This document shows, one piece after another, positions 17,054-28,873 of a DNA stretch of 64,000 bases. The position numbers were made by a program, and so were the translations under genes. Below the pieces are notes generated by a model, which had not been told where the DNA came from, searched no databases, and saw only the letters and a program-made list of their open reading frames with translations. Each line of letters begins with the position of its first letter. Positions within the stretch are counted from its first letter, which is position 1. Origin of the DNA: Planctomycetota bacterium (GTDB lineage: Bacteria; Planctomycetota; Planctomycetia; Gemmatales; Gemmataceae); contig JACPZP010000117.1 in assembly GCA_016195405.1 (NCBI GenBank), positions 29,461-93,460 of the forward strand. The letters run 5' to 3'.

Positions 17054-18396
17054 ATGTAGCGGTGGTCGGCGGCGGCGTCTCCGGCATCCGCGCGGCGTTG
17101 ACGCTGGCGCGGGCCGGCTGCCGCGTCACGCTCTTTGAGAAGAACCGTCATCTTGGCGGCAGGGTTTTTTCCTTCCCCACGCCGGAATTCGGCGAAGTCG
17201 ATATCGGCCAACACATCTGGATGCGAGCGTGTACGGCACTTGAAGATCTCCTTCACGATCTGAATGTTCCGGACGACTGGATCTTTCGCCAGGACCGGCT
17301 GTCCATGCCGTATCGCCGGCCTGACGGATCCGTGTTTGTTTTTGGTCCCGGACGGCTTCCGGGCGCGCTTGCGTTCCTCCCATGTCTGTTGCGCGTGCCA
17401 GGCATCGGCTTCTTCGCTAAAATGCGATATCTTTGGGGAATCGCTAAGGCCCGTCGCTACGACTCCACAGAGATCGAACGGCTCGATGCGATCTCGTTCG
17501 CCGACTGGCTGGCGCAACAGCGCCAACCGGCCGCCGTGGTCGAATGGCTCTGGAAGCCGCTCGTCGTCGGTGTCTGCAACGCCCGGCTTGACGACGTGTC
17601 AGCACGCCATGGCCTCCACGTCGCGCGCGCGACGCTTCTCAAGTCGCCGGAGGCTTCGGCGATCTGCTTCCTGCGCCGCCCTCTGTCCGATGTCTTCGAC
17701 CGCCATGCCCGCAAAATCCTGGAAAACGCCGGAGTCGAGGTGCGCACGGGCGCTATGGTGAGTGCGGTCAACCCCGGTTCGCCGGCGCGCGTCGTCAGTG
17801 CGGACGAGAAGCTTGCGTTCGACAAGATCATCCTTGCATTGCCGCTGAAGTACATGCGTGGACTGATCCCGGGCGCGGCACTTCCCGAACCGCCAGGCGA
17901 AGGCGCGATCGCCGGGCTTCTGCTCCGATTCGCCAAGCCCGTAATGGACGAGTGGTTCTTCACCGCGGTGGACAGTCCGGTGCAGGAAGTGTTCAACAAA
18001 ACCACGATCTGGGGACAAAGCCCCGAGGACGGGTCGCAGATCATCGAGTTGGTGATTTCCGCAGCGGAGCGCGAGGTGCGCCTCGGCATGGAGGGCGTTG
18101 CCGAGGAACTTCTGCCGGAATTGGCGAAGCTGCTGCCGGCGGTTCGGACGACGCCTCTTCTGGCGAAGCGCTTGCTGGTGCATGGCACGGCCACGTTCCG
18201 GGTGCCCCCCGGCGGTGAATCTCGGCGTCTGCCGTTGACTTTGGCCGGACTCGACAATGTCCTATTCGCGGGAGACTACGCTGCGACGGAGTTCCCTTCG
18301 ACGATGGAGTCGGCGGCGCGGGCGGGACAGGCGGCCGCGCAAGCGATCTTGCGCGGCCTGGCGGCTCATCCCCAACCGTCCACTACCTCGGATTGA
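17047..18396 (+). CDS. FAD-dependent amine oxidase-type protein, HpnE-like (hydroxysqualene dehydroxylase)
   Basis: The 449-residue protein has an N-terminal FAD-binding fold (VAVVGGGVSGIRAALTLARA with LFEKNRHLGGR). It has an IGQHIWMRACTALEDLL segment, a central WLWKPLVVGVCN motif, and the C-terminal FAD motif LFAGDYAATEFPSTMESAARAG. The W-x-PL-V-x-x-x-N block and the GDY...T-x-x-PSTME-AA end are those of HpnE, which reduces hydroxysqualene on the way to squalene and hopanoids. HpnC and HpnD are not in the window, so a carotenoid-desaturase-like role cannot be excluded. The start at 17047 overlaps the HD gene; a longer frame from 16858 is a shadow of it. The 3' end overlaps the converging pilT-like gene by 31 bp. 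Confidence 0.7.
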   Translation: MLNVAVVGGGVSGIRAALTLARAGCRVTLFEKNRHLGGRVFSFPTPEFGEVDIGQHIWMRACTALEDLLHDLNVPDDWIFRQDRLSMPYRRPDGSVFVFGPGRLPGALAFLPCLLRVPGIGFFAKMRYLWGIAKARRYDSTEIERLDAISFADWLAQQRQPAAVVEWLWKPLVVGVCNARLDDVSARHGLHVARATLLKSPEASAICFLRRPLSDVFDRHARKILENAGVEVRTGAMVSAVNPGSPARVVSADEKLAFDKIILALPLKYMRGLIPGAALPEPPGEGAIAGLLLRFAKPVMDEWFFTAVDSPVQEVFNKTTIWGQSPEDGSQIIELVISAAEREVRLGMEGVAEELLPELAKLLPAVRTTPLLAKRLLVHGTATFRVPPGGESRRLPLTLAGLDNVLFAGDYAATEFPSTMESAARAGQAAAQAILRGLAAHPQPSTTSD

Positions 18397-19727
18397 CCGG
18401 GTTTCCTCGCGGCTCGTGCGTCCTCCACAGGCGCCGGCTTGAACGGTGGAGGCTTACCAGGACCAATTCCCAGGGGCTGCTTTAGGACGTGCTTGTCCGC
18501 CTCGGGCTTGATGGGCGACGTGATGTCCGCCGCTTTCTTGACTCCCTTGTCGACGGCGGCCGGAACGGCTTTCGCAAGCCCATTTTTTGCAACCGCGGCT
18601 TTCGCGGGTGCTGGCTGCGCGGAAGCGGGTTGGGCCGGCGCCGGCTTCGTCGGCGGCGCCTTGCTTTCCAAATCGAAGTATTTCTGAAAAAGCGACTTGT
18701 CCTGGGCGAACATGTACGCTTCCTCGCCCGAGACCAAACCCGCTTTCAGATAGTTTTGCAGCGTGGTGTCCATCGTGATCATGCCGTGATCCCGGCCTGA
18801 CTGAATGTGCGAGAGGATCTTCTCGGTGTGGCCTTCGCGGATCATATGCGATACGCCGGTGCCGGAAATCATGATCTCATGCGCGGCGATGCGGCCCGAG
18901 CCGTCCGCGCGGCGCAAAAGCTGCTGGGCGACAATCGCCCGCAGCGACGTCGACAACATGGTGCGCACCTGTTGCTGCCGGCCTGCGGGAAACACGTCGA
19001 TGATGCGGTCGATGGTCTTGGACGCCGAGTTTGTATGCAAGGTGGCGAACACCAGGACCCCGGTTTCCGCCAGCGTGATGGCCATGGCGATTGTTTCCAG
19101 GTCGCGCATTTCGCCGACCATGATCACATCGGGATCTTCGCGCAGGCCGTCCTTGAGGGCTTGGGCGAACTCCGGCGTGTCGGCGCCGACCTCGCGCTGG
19201 GTGACGATCGAACTCAAGTTGCTGTGAACGAATTCGATCGGATCCTCGACGGTGATGATGTGCTTGTGATAATGGCGGTTGATCTCGTCGACGATCGCCG
19301 CCAGGGTCGTCGACTTGCCCGATCCCGTCGGTCCCGTGACCAGCACCAAGCCGCTGTGCAGGTGCGGCAAATCCTTGAGCTTGTGCGGCGCGCCGAGTTC
19401 CTCGAGCGTCTGCACCTTGGCGGGGATTTGCCGCAGCACGCAGCCATAGCCCGCGTGCTGGTGCAGATAGTTGACGCGGAACCGGGCCATGTCGCCCAGC
19501 GCGTAGGCGAAGTCGAGGTCGAGCCGTTTTGTGAAACGTTGCCAGCGGTCGTCGCCGGCGATCTCGCGCATCAGCATGCCGAGGCGATCTTGCAGTACAA
19601 TCTGTTCGCCGGAGATGGGCGCGAGGTGGCCGTGGATGCGCCACATGGGCGGCGCCCCCGCCCGCAGATGCAGGTCGCTCGCCTTGTTGGCGAGCATTTG
19701 TTGAAGCCAACGGTCGATCTCAGCCAT
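18366..19727 (-). CDS. pilT: PilT-family type IV pilus ATPase with Ala/Pro-rich tail
   Basis: This 453-residue protein is a secretion/retraction ATPase. It begins at MAEIDRWLQQMLANKASDLH after the preceding gene's end. It carries Walker A GPTGSGKST near residue 129, the Asp box TVEDPIEF, Walker B region DPDVIMVGEMRD and the His box TLHTNSA. PilT powers retraction of type IV pili. After about residue 355 it has a low-complexity tail of Lys/Ala/Pro repeats (PAPAQPASAQPAPAKAA), longer than in standard PilT of about 345 residues. The first bases overlap the upstream paralogue's end by 8, so the pair is one operon. It converges with and overlaps the HpnE-like gene by 31 bp. Confidence 0.88.
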   Translation of the reverse strand: MAEIDRWLQQMLANKASDLHLRAGAPPMWRIHGHLAPISGEQIVLQDRLGMLMREIAGDDRWQRFTKRLDLDFAYALGDMARFRVNYLHQHAGYGCVLRQIPAKVQTLEELGAPHKLKDLPHLHSGLVLVTGPTGSGKSTTLAAIVDEINRHYHKHIITVEDPIEFVHSNLSSIVTQREVGADTPEFAQALKDGLREDPDVIMVGEMRDLETIAMAITLAETGVLVFATLHTNSASKTIDRIIDVFPAGRQQQVRTMLSTSLRAIVAQQLLRRADGSGRIAAHEIMISGTGVSHMIREGHTEKILSHIQSGRDHGMITMDTTLQNYLKAGLVSGEEAYMFAQDKSLFQKYFDLESKAPPTKPAPAQPASAQPAPAKAAVAKNGLAKAVPAAVDKGVKKAADITSPIKPEADKHVLKQPLGIGPGKPPPFKPAPVEDARAARKPGQSEVVDGWG

Positions 19728-20826
19728 CTTCTTCCTCCGCTTCTTCGGTCGCCTCCGCCGTCTCCTCCTCGTGCGGCTTTGGTTTCTTGGCCTCTCCCAC
19801 ATGCTCCAGGTGTTCTTCCGCCTCTTGCGCGGTGATCACGCCTTTTTGCACCAGGTCCTGCAAGCTTTGCTCCATGAGCCGCATCCCCAGTTTCACGCCG
19901 ATTTGCATCTGCGAATAAATTTGGAAGGTGCGATTCTCGCGGATCAGATTCCCGATCGCCGGCGTGCACACCATGATTTCCAGAGCGGCCACCCTGCCCT
20001 TGCCGTCGGCGCGCGGAATGAGCTGCTGGCTGATGACGCCGCGCAGCGACTCGCTCACCATGGCGCGGATTTGCGGCATTTGATCGGGCGGAAATACGTC
20101 GATCATCCGGTTCACCGTGCGGGCCGCCCCGGGCGTATGCAAGGTGCCGAGCACCAGATGGCCGGTCTCGGCGCTGGTGATGGCGATCGACACGGTTTCC
20201 AGGTCGCGCATCTCGCCGATCATGATGATGTCGGGGTCCTCGCGCAGGGCGGCGCGGAGCGCGTTGGCAAACGACTCGGTATGGGAGTGCACCTCGCGCT
20301 GGGTGACGGTGCACTTCTTGTTGTGATGCACGACTTCGATCGGATCCTCGACGGTGATGATGTGCTCGTGCCGCGTCTCGTTGAGATGGTCGATCATGGC
20401 GGCCAGCGTGGTCGACTTGCCCATTCCCGCCGGCCCCGTCACCAGGATCAAGCCTTGCCGGTAGGACAATAGCCGTTCGATGACCGGCGGCATCCCCAAT
20501 TCAGCCAACGTCGGCACCCGTGTCGGCAGCACGCGGAAAACCCCCGCCAGGCCAAGCTGCTGCCAGTAGATGCTCGAACGAAAGCGTGCGACGCCGGGAA
20601 GGTCGTAGCAGAAATCGACGCTCATCCGTTCGGAAAGAATGCGCCGCTGCTCGTCGGTCAGCACTTCGTCCAGAACGGCTTCGTTTTGCTCAGCCGTGAG
20701 CGACTGCCCATGGACTTTGCGCAATGTTCCGTGCAGGCGCAGGGTGATCTCACGGTCCAGACTCAGGTGCAGGTCCGACGCCCCGCTCTGGACGGCGAAT
20801 CGCAAATATCGGTCCAAGGCGGCCAT
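19720..20826 (-). CDS. PilT/PilU-family type IV pilus ATPase (paralogue)
   Basis: The 368-residue product shows the same order as its neighbour: an N-terminal ASDLHLS motif, Walker A GPAGMGKSTT, TVEDPIEVVHH, DPDIIMIGEMRDLETV and a TLHTPGAARTVNRMID His box. The C-terminal tail is strongly acidic (EEETAEATEEAEEEDG), in contrast to the basic/Ala-rich tail of the second protein. Two adjacent PilT-like genes suggest a PilT/PilU-style pair in which the second works with PilT in retraction. No pilin or other pilus gene is in the window. Confidence 0.85.
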   Translation of the reverse strand: MAALDRYLRFAVQSGASDLHLSLDREITLRLHGTLRKVHGQSLTAEQNEAVLDEVLTDEQRRILSERMSVDFCYDLPGVARFRSSIYWQQLGLAGVFRVLPTRVPTLAELGMPPVIERLLSYRQGLILVTGPAGMGKSTTLAAMIDHLNETRHEHIITVEDPIEVVHHNKKCTVTQREVHSHTESFANALRAALREDPDIIMIGEMRDLETVSIAITSAETGHLVLGTLHTPGAARTVNRMIDVFPPDQMPQIRAMVSESLRGVISQQLIPRADGKGRVAALEIMVCTPAIGNLIRENRTFQIYSQMQIGVKLGMRLMEQSLQDLVQKGVITAQEAEEHLEHVGEAKKPKPHEEETAEATEEAEEEDG

Positions 20827-20879
20827 GGAAGGCCTCCCTCGGCCACTCTCTCTCCGCTGGGATGGTGGTTGGGATTCTA

Positions 20880-21600
20880 ACGCGCACGCGGAAATGAGGT
20901 CAAAGCAAAATTGGATGAAAGAGGCGGATTTTTATTGGATACGATTGGCGAATTCTCCTCGAGCGCGAAGAGATGGGCATGGTTCAAGCTTGCGCCCAAG
21001 AATTCGTTGCGTCGCCAGCCCCCACTTAAGCAAGGCTCACGGTGACAGGCGCCTCCGACTCCAAGCTAACAAGAGACGCTCGCGCTGCCTAGGATCGCCA
21101 GGAAGGCCGAGATCGTTGAAAGAATTAAGTTGCTGCCAATTAAGTGCTTACATCAACGTTACTAAGATTGATTCACCAACCCAACGGATTCATTCACCAT
21201 GGTGTGTGGCAGCGCATGTCGCTGAAACCATTTTCTCATTTCGTTATTTACCATGACTTTATGGCGAAAAAATTGATTCAGCGGGGTCTGAATCAATCGC
21301 CGGGGCGGGTCTCGGGATATCCCCGGCAAAAGTGACGTTAGGGATGCTATGGGGCAGGTTGGTCTTGTGCTCTATCCAGTTGAGCTAACCACAAGGAAAC
21401 CGCCGTCGTCATAACCCGTACATGGAACGCGCCGAACCAACCGCATTAGCGGGACCCGGAGCGCCGCCGGCGGGGCGGCTTCATTGGTTAACGCAGTCTT
21501 AGACCGCACCGGATGCACAAAGGTTCGCGGCGGATTGGAGTTGGTTAATCCATGGCTCAATCGTTAACATATCGGATGAGACCAGGCGCATTTCCGTGAA
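20880..21600. other. Non-coding stretch with lower GC, includes a tRNA fragment
   Basis: About 720 bp lie between the pilT operon and the next gene. No frame here has a recognisable product. Base composition drops around 21130-21300. The only identifiable element is the tRNA 5'-half copy at 21362-21390. Confidence 0.5.
21362..21390 (-). other. tRNA 5'-half fragment (D-arm region)
   Basis: Read on the minus strand the segment contains GTGGTTAGCTCAACTGGATA followed by GAGCACAAGACC. Twenty bases, TAGCTCAACTGGATAGAGCA, are identical to the D-arm region of the tRNA-Arg at 3190. No anticodon arm, T arm or 3' acceptor strand follows, so it cannot be a working tRNA. Confidence 0.6.
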
Positions 21601-21625
21601 AGAGACACATCCAGGGGACATTGTC

Positions 21626-22837
21626 ATGGCCTGCCAATCTTTGAGCCAATACGTTCCGCTTCAGCGCCCCGCTTTGACAGTGGCCGTCTTTCTTGGTCTG
21701 GCCTTGAGCGTCGGCAACTCCGGGGAGCCGGCAAAGACGCCGTACAAGATCAACGTCCGCGACGAGAAGGCAACCGTCGTGGCCATGGCGGAAGGCCCGG
21801 TCGATCCCGTCGTTCGTATCCGCTTGCAGCAGGCGCCCAACTTGTTCATCAGCTTGCAAGGGGAGCAAGGGCAGACGTTGCACCTGAGCCATTTTCCGAC
21901 CCTTGTTGTCGATGGCCGGGTGATCAACATCGGCCAAGGCGAAGGCCGCATCGAGGGCATGCAAAAGCTGCCCAAAAGTCCCAGCGGCAAGGAACGGCAC
22001 GGGCACACGGTGAGTTGTCTCGCGGACAACATTCGCGTCATTCAATCGATAGAAGTCGTGCCCACCAGAGCGCCCAAACCGGAACAGAAGCGGCAAATGG
22101 ACGCAGTCATGGTTCGGCACACCATCGAGAACCTCGGCAAGGCGGATCGCAAGATCGGCCTGCGCGTCTACATGGACACGTACATCGTCGATAACGACGG
22201 CTGCCTATTCGCCGCCCCCACCATGCCAAACAAAGTGCTCAACGGCGTCGAGTTGAAAGAAAAGACGCTGCCCGAATACGTCCAGCTCTTGCAGCGTCAG
22301 GACCTCAAGAATCCCGGCTACGTCGCGCATCTGGGGCTCAACGTCGGCTCAAAAATGGACAAGGCGAATCGCGTTGTCCTGACCCACCACGGCAACGGCC
22401 TCGGCGCCTGGGAGATGCCGCCCAATCCATCCAACGGCGACTCGGCGCTTGGCATCTTTTGGGATCCGCAGGCGCTGAAGGCGGGCGCGAAACGCGAGAC
22501 CGCCTACTTCTACGGCAAGGGCCTCGGTACGGCGCCGGAAAACGATGGCCGCTTTAGCCTGCAACTGGGCGGTTCGATGGAACCGGGCAAGCTTTTCACC
22601 GTCTCGGCGCTCGTGAACGATCCGGCGCCCGGCCAAGTTCTGTCGCTCGAATTACCGAGGGGGATGGAACGCCTGGAAGGCAGAGACATTGAACCCGTGC
22701 CCGCGCCGGCCGCGAATCGCGCCCAAAGCATCGTCCTCTGGAAGGCGCGCGTGCTCGAGCCCGGCGAATTCCAGGTGCGCGTACGGTCCAGCACCGGACT
22801 GACGCAAGCGAAGGCGATCAGCATCGTGAAGGAATAG
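21626..22837 (+). CDS. Secreted protein of unknown function, planctomycete-type
   Basis: The start at 21626 (MACQSLSQYV) follows CAGGGGACATTGTC; the ATG at 21596 would add ten polar residues before the signal. The 403-residue product has a signal peptide (LTVAVFLGLALSVG, residues 17-30) and then a beta-rich sequence. Recognisable stretches include LFISLQGEQGQTLHLSHFPT, RHTIENLGKADRKIGLRVYMDTYI and PPNPSNGDSALGIFWDPQAL. No catalytic motif is evident. I do not recognise a named domain. Confidence 0.65.
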   Translation: MACQSLSQYVPLQRPALTVAVFLGLALSVGNSGEPAKTPYKINVRDEKATVVAMAEGPVDPVVRIRLQQAPNLFISLQGEQGQTLHLSHFPTLVVDGRVINIGQGEGRIEGMQKLPKSPSGKERHGHTVSCLADNIRVIQSIEVVPTRAPKPEQKRQMDAVMVRHTIENLGKADRKIGLRVYMDTYIVDNDGCLFAAPTMPNKVLNGVELKEKTLPEYVQLLQRQDLKNPGYVAHLGLNVGSKMDKANRVVLTHHGNGLGAWEMPPNPSNGDSALGIFWDPQALKAGAKRETAYFYGKGLGTAPENDGRFSLQLGGSMEPGKLFTVSALVNDPAPGQVLSLELPRGMERLEGRDIEPVPAPAANRAQSIVLWKARVLEPGEFQVRVRSSTGLTQAKAISIVKE

Positions 22838-22844
22838 TTGCCAA

Positions 22845-22872
22845 GGTGGACGGATTGCAAAATCCGTCCTAC
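22845..22872. repeat. Single-hairpin REP-like element
   Basis: It reads GGTGGACGGATTGCAAAATC followed by CGTCCTAC. This is one half of the GTAG...CTAC double-hairpin elements, with CTAC at the right foot and GGTGG in place of GTAG on the left. Confidence 0.65.
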
Positions 22873-22952
22873 GAGAGCGCCTCCGAAAACGCAAGCCGGG
22901 AGCCGCGGGCGGCGAACCGCCCGCGACCCGTCGGCTTCGAAGAACGTTGGGC

Positions 22953-23006
22953 GTAGCTGAATTCGCAAGAATCCATGTGAATCGGAAGTTTTGCAACTTC
23001 CGCTAC
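22953..23006. repeat. REP/BIME-like double-hairpin repeat (GTAG...CTAC)
   Basis: It opens GTAGCTGAATTCGCAAGAAT and closes GGAAGTTTTGCAACTTCCGCTAC in two halves. The right stem (GGAAGTT/AACTTCC) is perfect. The left arm is degraded on its distal side (GAATTC/GAATCC). It lies just beyond the stop of the RTX gene. Confidence 0.7.
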
Positions 23007-23014
23007 GATGTCGG

Positions 23015-25861
23015 TTACTGGATGACGATGTCGTCGCCGGGCGCTCCATTGAGGATGTCGTTGCCCGGACCGCCGATCAGGACGTCGTCGCCGGCTTCGC
23101 CGTTGATGACATCGTCGCCGGCGCCGCCGATCAACACGTCGTCGCCGTTGCCGCCGTTCTCGGTGAGCTGAATGGCGCCGGCCGCGACGCCCGAGGCCTC
23201 CACAACGTCGTCGCCGTCCAGGGCGTTGATAACCAAGCGATCGTTGGCGGCTTCCGCGCCGCTGACATGGATCGTAGCCGCCAGCCCCGCAACGGTGACG
23301 CCGTTCGCGTCGCCGCTCGCCACGATCACGTCGTCGCCGTTGGTGCCTTCGACGATAACCGTGTCCGCCGCGCCGTCGCCGCCACCACCCGTGGCCGACA
23401 GGTCGAGATTGATCTCGGTCACATCGGTGCCGCTCAGATCTTGAACGACGATGTTGTCCACGCCGCCCTTGGCGTTGAAGTCGATGCGCTCGACGTCGTT
23501 CAAGTCCATGACGATGTTGGCGACGTTGCGGGTGAAGCGGACGCGCCCGCCGTTTGCGGAAATGTCGATGTTCTCGTTGACGTTGGCGCCGTTGAAGATC
23601 ATGGCGTCCGTGCCGGCTTGTCCTTCGACGATGTCGTTGCCGTCGCCCGGGTTCCAGATGAAGGTGTCGTCGCCGGCGCCCAAGAGCGCCGTGTCGTCGC
23701 CCTGCGCGCCGATTATGACATCGTCGCCCTGGCTGCCAACCATGAGGTCGGCCCCCTGGCCGCCGTTGATCGTCAGTGCGAGCGCACCGGCCTGTAAGCC
23801 GCTGGCATTGATGACATCGCCGCCGGCAAGGCCGTTGACCGTGAGCTGGTCGGCCGGCTCGCTGGCCCTGATGTGCACCACCGCCGCCAGGCCCGAGACC
23901 GTAACGCCTGCAGCCGAGCCGTTGACTTGGATCGTATCAGCGCCGGCCGTGCCGTTGACGGTGACGGAGTCGGTTGCGCCGTCGCCCGTGCCGCTGCCCG
24001 GAGTTCCCGCAAGGTCGAGGTTGACCTCGACTAGGTCGGTGCCGGTCATGTCGCCGATTGTGATGTTGTCGCTGCCGCCTTTGGCATTGAAGTCGATGCG
24101 TTCGACGTCGTTTAGATCCATTACGATGTTGGCCACGTCGCGAGTGAACCGGACGCGCGCGCCGTTGGCGGAGATGTCGATCTTCTCGCTGATGTTGGCG
24201 CCGTTGAAGTGCATGGTGTCCGTGCCGTCTTGGCCTTCCACGATATCGCTGCCGTCGCCTGGATCCCACTGGAAGACGTCGTTGCCGGCGCCCAAGAACG
24301 CGACGTCGTCACCTTGGTTGCCGTCGATGAAATCGTTGCCGTCGCCGCCGAGCAGCCGGTCGGCGCCGCGGCTGCCGAGGATGGTGTCCTTGCCCGCGCC
24401 TCCGTCTACGGTAAACGTCACGACTCCGGCATCGAGCGCGGCCGCGGTAACGGTATCGTTGCCGCCCAAGGCATTGACGACGAGAGAGTCGTTAGCGCCT
24501 TCGGAATTGCTCACCTGCACTGTGGCAGCGAGACCAGTCACTGCATAGCTCGTCCCTGTGCCAGTGACTTGGATGTTATCGGCGCCATTTGTGCCGTTGA
24601 CGATGACGGTGTCGGCTGCTCCGTCGCCGGCCGTGCCGTTGAGCGTGCCTGCGAGGTTGATGTTGATTTGGGTCACGTCGGTTCCGCGGAGATTGTTGAT
24701 CGTCGTGAGATCGGTCCCGCCGAGCGTGTTCAAGTCGATTCTCTCCACGTCCTTGAGATCCATGACGATGTTGGCGATGTCGCGGGTAAAGCGCACGCGC
24801 TGTCCGTTGGCCGAGATCTCAAATTTCTCGCTGATGTTGGCGCCGTTGAAGATCATTTTGTCGAAGCCGGCCTGGCCTTCGACGGTGTCGCTGCCGTCGC
24901 CTGGGTTCCACACGAAGGTATCGTCGCCGGCGCCCATGAATACGACGTCGTTGCCGCGGCCGCCGTTGATCGTGTCGTTGCCATCGCCGCCGAGCAGGCG
25001 GTCCGCGCCGTCGCCGCCAGTGATCGTGTCGTTGCCGGCGCCGCCGTCCACGGTGAGCGAGATAAGCGTTGCCAGACCGTTGCTGCCAGTAAATGTGTCG
25101 TCGCCGCCGTTCATGTTGACGACCAGATTTTCGGATGTGCCGATGTCGATGCTGAAGGGCGCCGGAGTGACGCGGTCGAAGCGGACGCGCGTGCCATTGG
25201 GCGTGACCGTGAAGACCTCGGCGCCGTTGCCGCCGTTGACTTCGACGGTGTCGTTGCCGTCGCCGCCTTCGTTGAGATCGGTGTCGTCGCCCGGATTCCA
25301 GATCATGCGATCGTTGCCGGACTCGCCGAAGACCTGATCGTCGCCGTCGCCGCCAGTCAGCGTGTCGTTGCCGGCGCCGCCGAAGAGGAAGTCGTTGCCG
25401 CCCTTGCCGAGTAGCGTGTCGTTGCCGCCTTGGCCGAAGAGCATGTCGTTGCCTGAGCCGCCCGTGAGCGTGTCGTTGCCGGCGCCACCGAAGAGAAGCG
25501 CAGCCGGCAAGGCGCCGTTGGCTTCATTGAGGGTGATGACATCATTGCCCGCCTGGCCGAAGACTTCGATAAGTGCGGTGTTGGCCACGGTCGCCGTGCC
25601 GCCGGAAATGTTGACCGCTCCGCCGTTAATGAGAATCTTGCCGGCCGCGTCGCGGCTAACGGTGATGGTGTTGGCTTGCGCGTCGCCGAAGACCGTCAAC
25701 AATCCCGCGCCCGGGAGGAAGGAGGCGGTGATCGCCGGAGCGATGCGCTCGGCAAGCGGCTCAATTTCGGGCAAAAAACGGCCTCGCCAAGGACTCTTTG
25801 GGGAGCGCGGAGCAACCGAAGCGTTCCGCGAGCGGTACTTCTTCCAGAAATTGCGTAACAT
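23015..25861 (-). CDS. RTX-type calcium-binding repeat surface protein
   Basis: The 948-residue protein starts with a basic leader and the motif LPEIEPLAERIAPA at about residues 30-43, resembling the N-terminal L-E-x-R-x-x-P motif of planctomycete exported proteins. From about residue 120 it carries many RTX nonapeptides (GGAGNDTLTG, GGSGNDMLFG, GGDGNDTING), which bind calcium in a parallel beta-roll after secretion. Three longer repeats of about 200 residues share the order GAGDDTFVWNPGDGSDTVEG, then SEKxxISANGxRVRFTRDxAN, then IVMDLKDVERID. The last unit ends at the C-terminus with further nonapeptides. A GGAGGG lies before the ATG. Likely a structural or adhesive surface protein. Confidence 0.85.
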   Translation of the reverse strand: MLRNFWKKYRSRNASVAPRSPKSPWRGRFLPEIEPLAERIAPAITASFLPGAGLLTVFGDAQANTITVSRDAAGKILINGGAVNISGGTATVANTALIEVFGQAGNDVITLNEANGALPAALLFGGAGNDTLTGGSGNDMLFGQGGNDTLLGKGGNDFLFGGAGNDTLTGGDGDDQVFGESGNDRMIWNPGDDTDLNEGGDGNDTVEVNGGNGAEVFTVTPNGTRVRFDRVTPAPFSIDIGTSENLVVNMNGGDDTFTGSNGLATLISLTVDGGAGNDTITGGDGADRLLGGDGNDTINGGRGNDVVFMGAGDDTFVWNPGDGSDTVEGQAGFDKMIFNGANISEKFEISANGQRVRFTRDIANIVMDLKDVERIDLNTLGGTDLTTINNLRGTDVTQININLAGTLNGTAGDGAADTVIVNGTNGADNIQVTGTGTSYAVTGLAATVQVSNSEGANDSLVVNALGGNDTVTAAALDAGVVTFTVDGGAGKDTILGSRGADRLLGGDGNDFIDGNQGDDVAFLGAGNDVFQWDPGDGSDIVEGQDGTDTMHFNGANISEKIDISANGARVRFTRDVANIVMDLNDVERIDFNAKGGSDNITIGDMTGTDLVEVNLDLAGTPGSGTGDGATDSVTVNGTAGADTIQVNGSAAGVTVSGLAAVVHIRASEPADQLTVNGLAGGDVINASGLQAGALALTINGGQGADLMVGSQGDDVIIGAQGDDTALLGAGDDTFIWNPGDGNDIVEGQAGTDAMIFNGANVNENIDISANGGRVRFTRNVANIVMDLNDVERIDFNAKGGVDNIVVQDLSGTDVTEINLDLSATGGGGDGAADTVIVEGTNGDDVIVASGDANGVTVAGLAATIHVSGAEAANDRLVINALDGDDVVEASGVAAGAIQLTENGGNGDDVLIGGAGDDVINGEAGDDVLIGGPGNDILNGAPGDDIVIQ

Positions 25862-25975
25862 CGAAAACCCTCCAAAAAGGATTCGGTTTCAGAAACATGT
25901 GATCGTGAATCTCTCCGCGGGTACGAAGAGCGGGTACATTAGGACAATCTCCGTTTCGCAAGAAATCGGCCAAGA

Positions 25976-28717
<2,742 letters not shown>

Positions 28718-28873
28718 GATTGCCGCTCCTTAGAAACTGGACCGAACTTTAAGAGGTGCACGGTTTTCGACCGTATGGGGATGCGCTCGGCGCGCCCCTT
28801 TTCACCTAGTACAAGCTTGAAATGAGTTGTGACAAAGATTCCGCGTCACCCGATTGGCCCCTAGCGCTTTGCG

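Noticed and set aside
18807..19835. Long plus-strand frame opposite the pilT gene (342 residues)
   Set aside because: It is the antisense shadow of a well-supported PilT ATPase; its composition (Arg, His, Asp, Val) is typical of high-GC shadows and it has no recognisable domain.
22991..25414. Several long plus-strand frames opposite the RTX gene
   Set aside because: The RTX repeats on the minus strand are unmistakable; the opposite frames are translations of their complement and share its periodicity.
23015..25861. Regular short repeats that might suggest a CRISPR array
   Set aside because: The repeats are in-frame RTX codons without constant repeat/variable spacer structure, and no cas gene is near.
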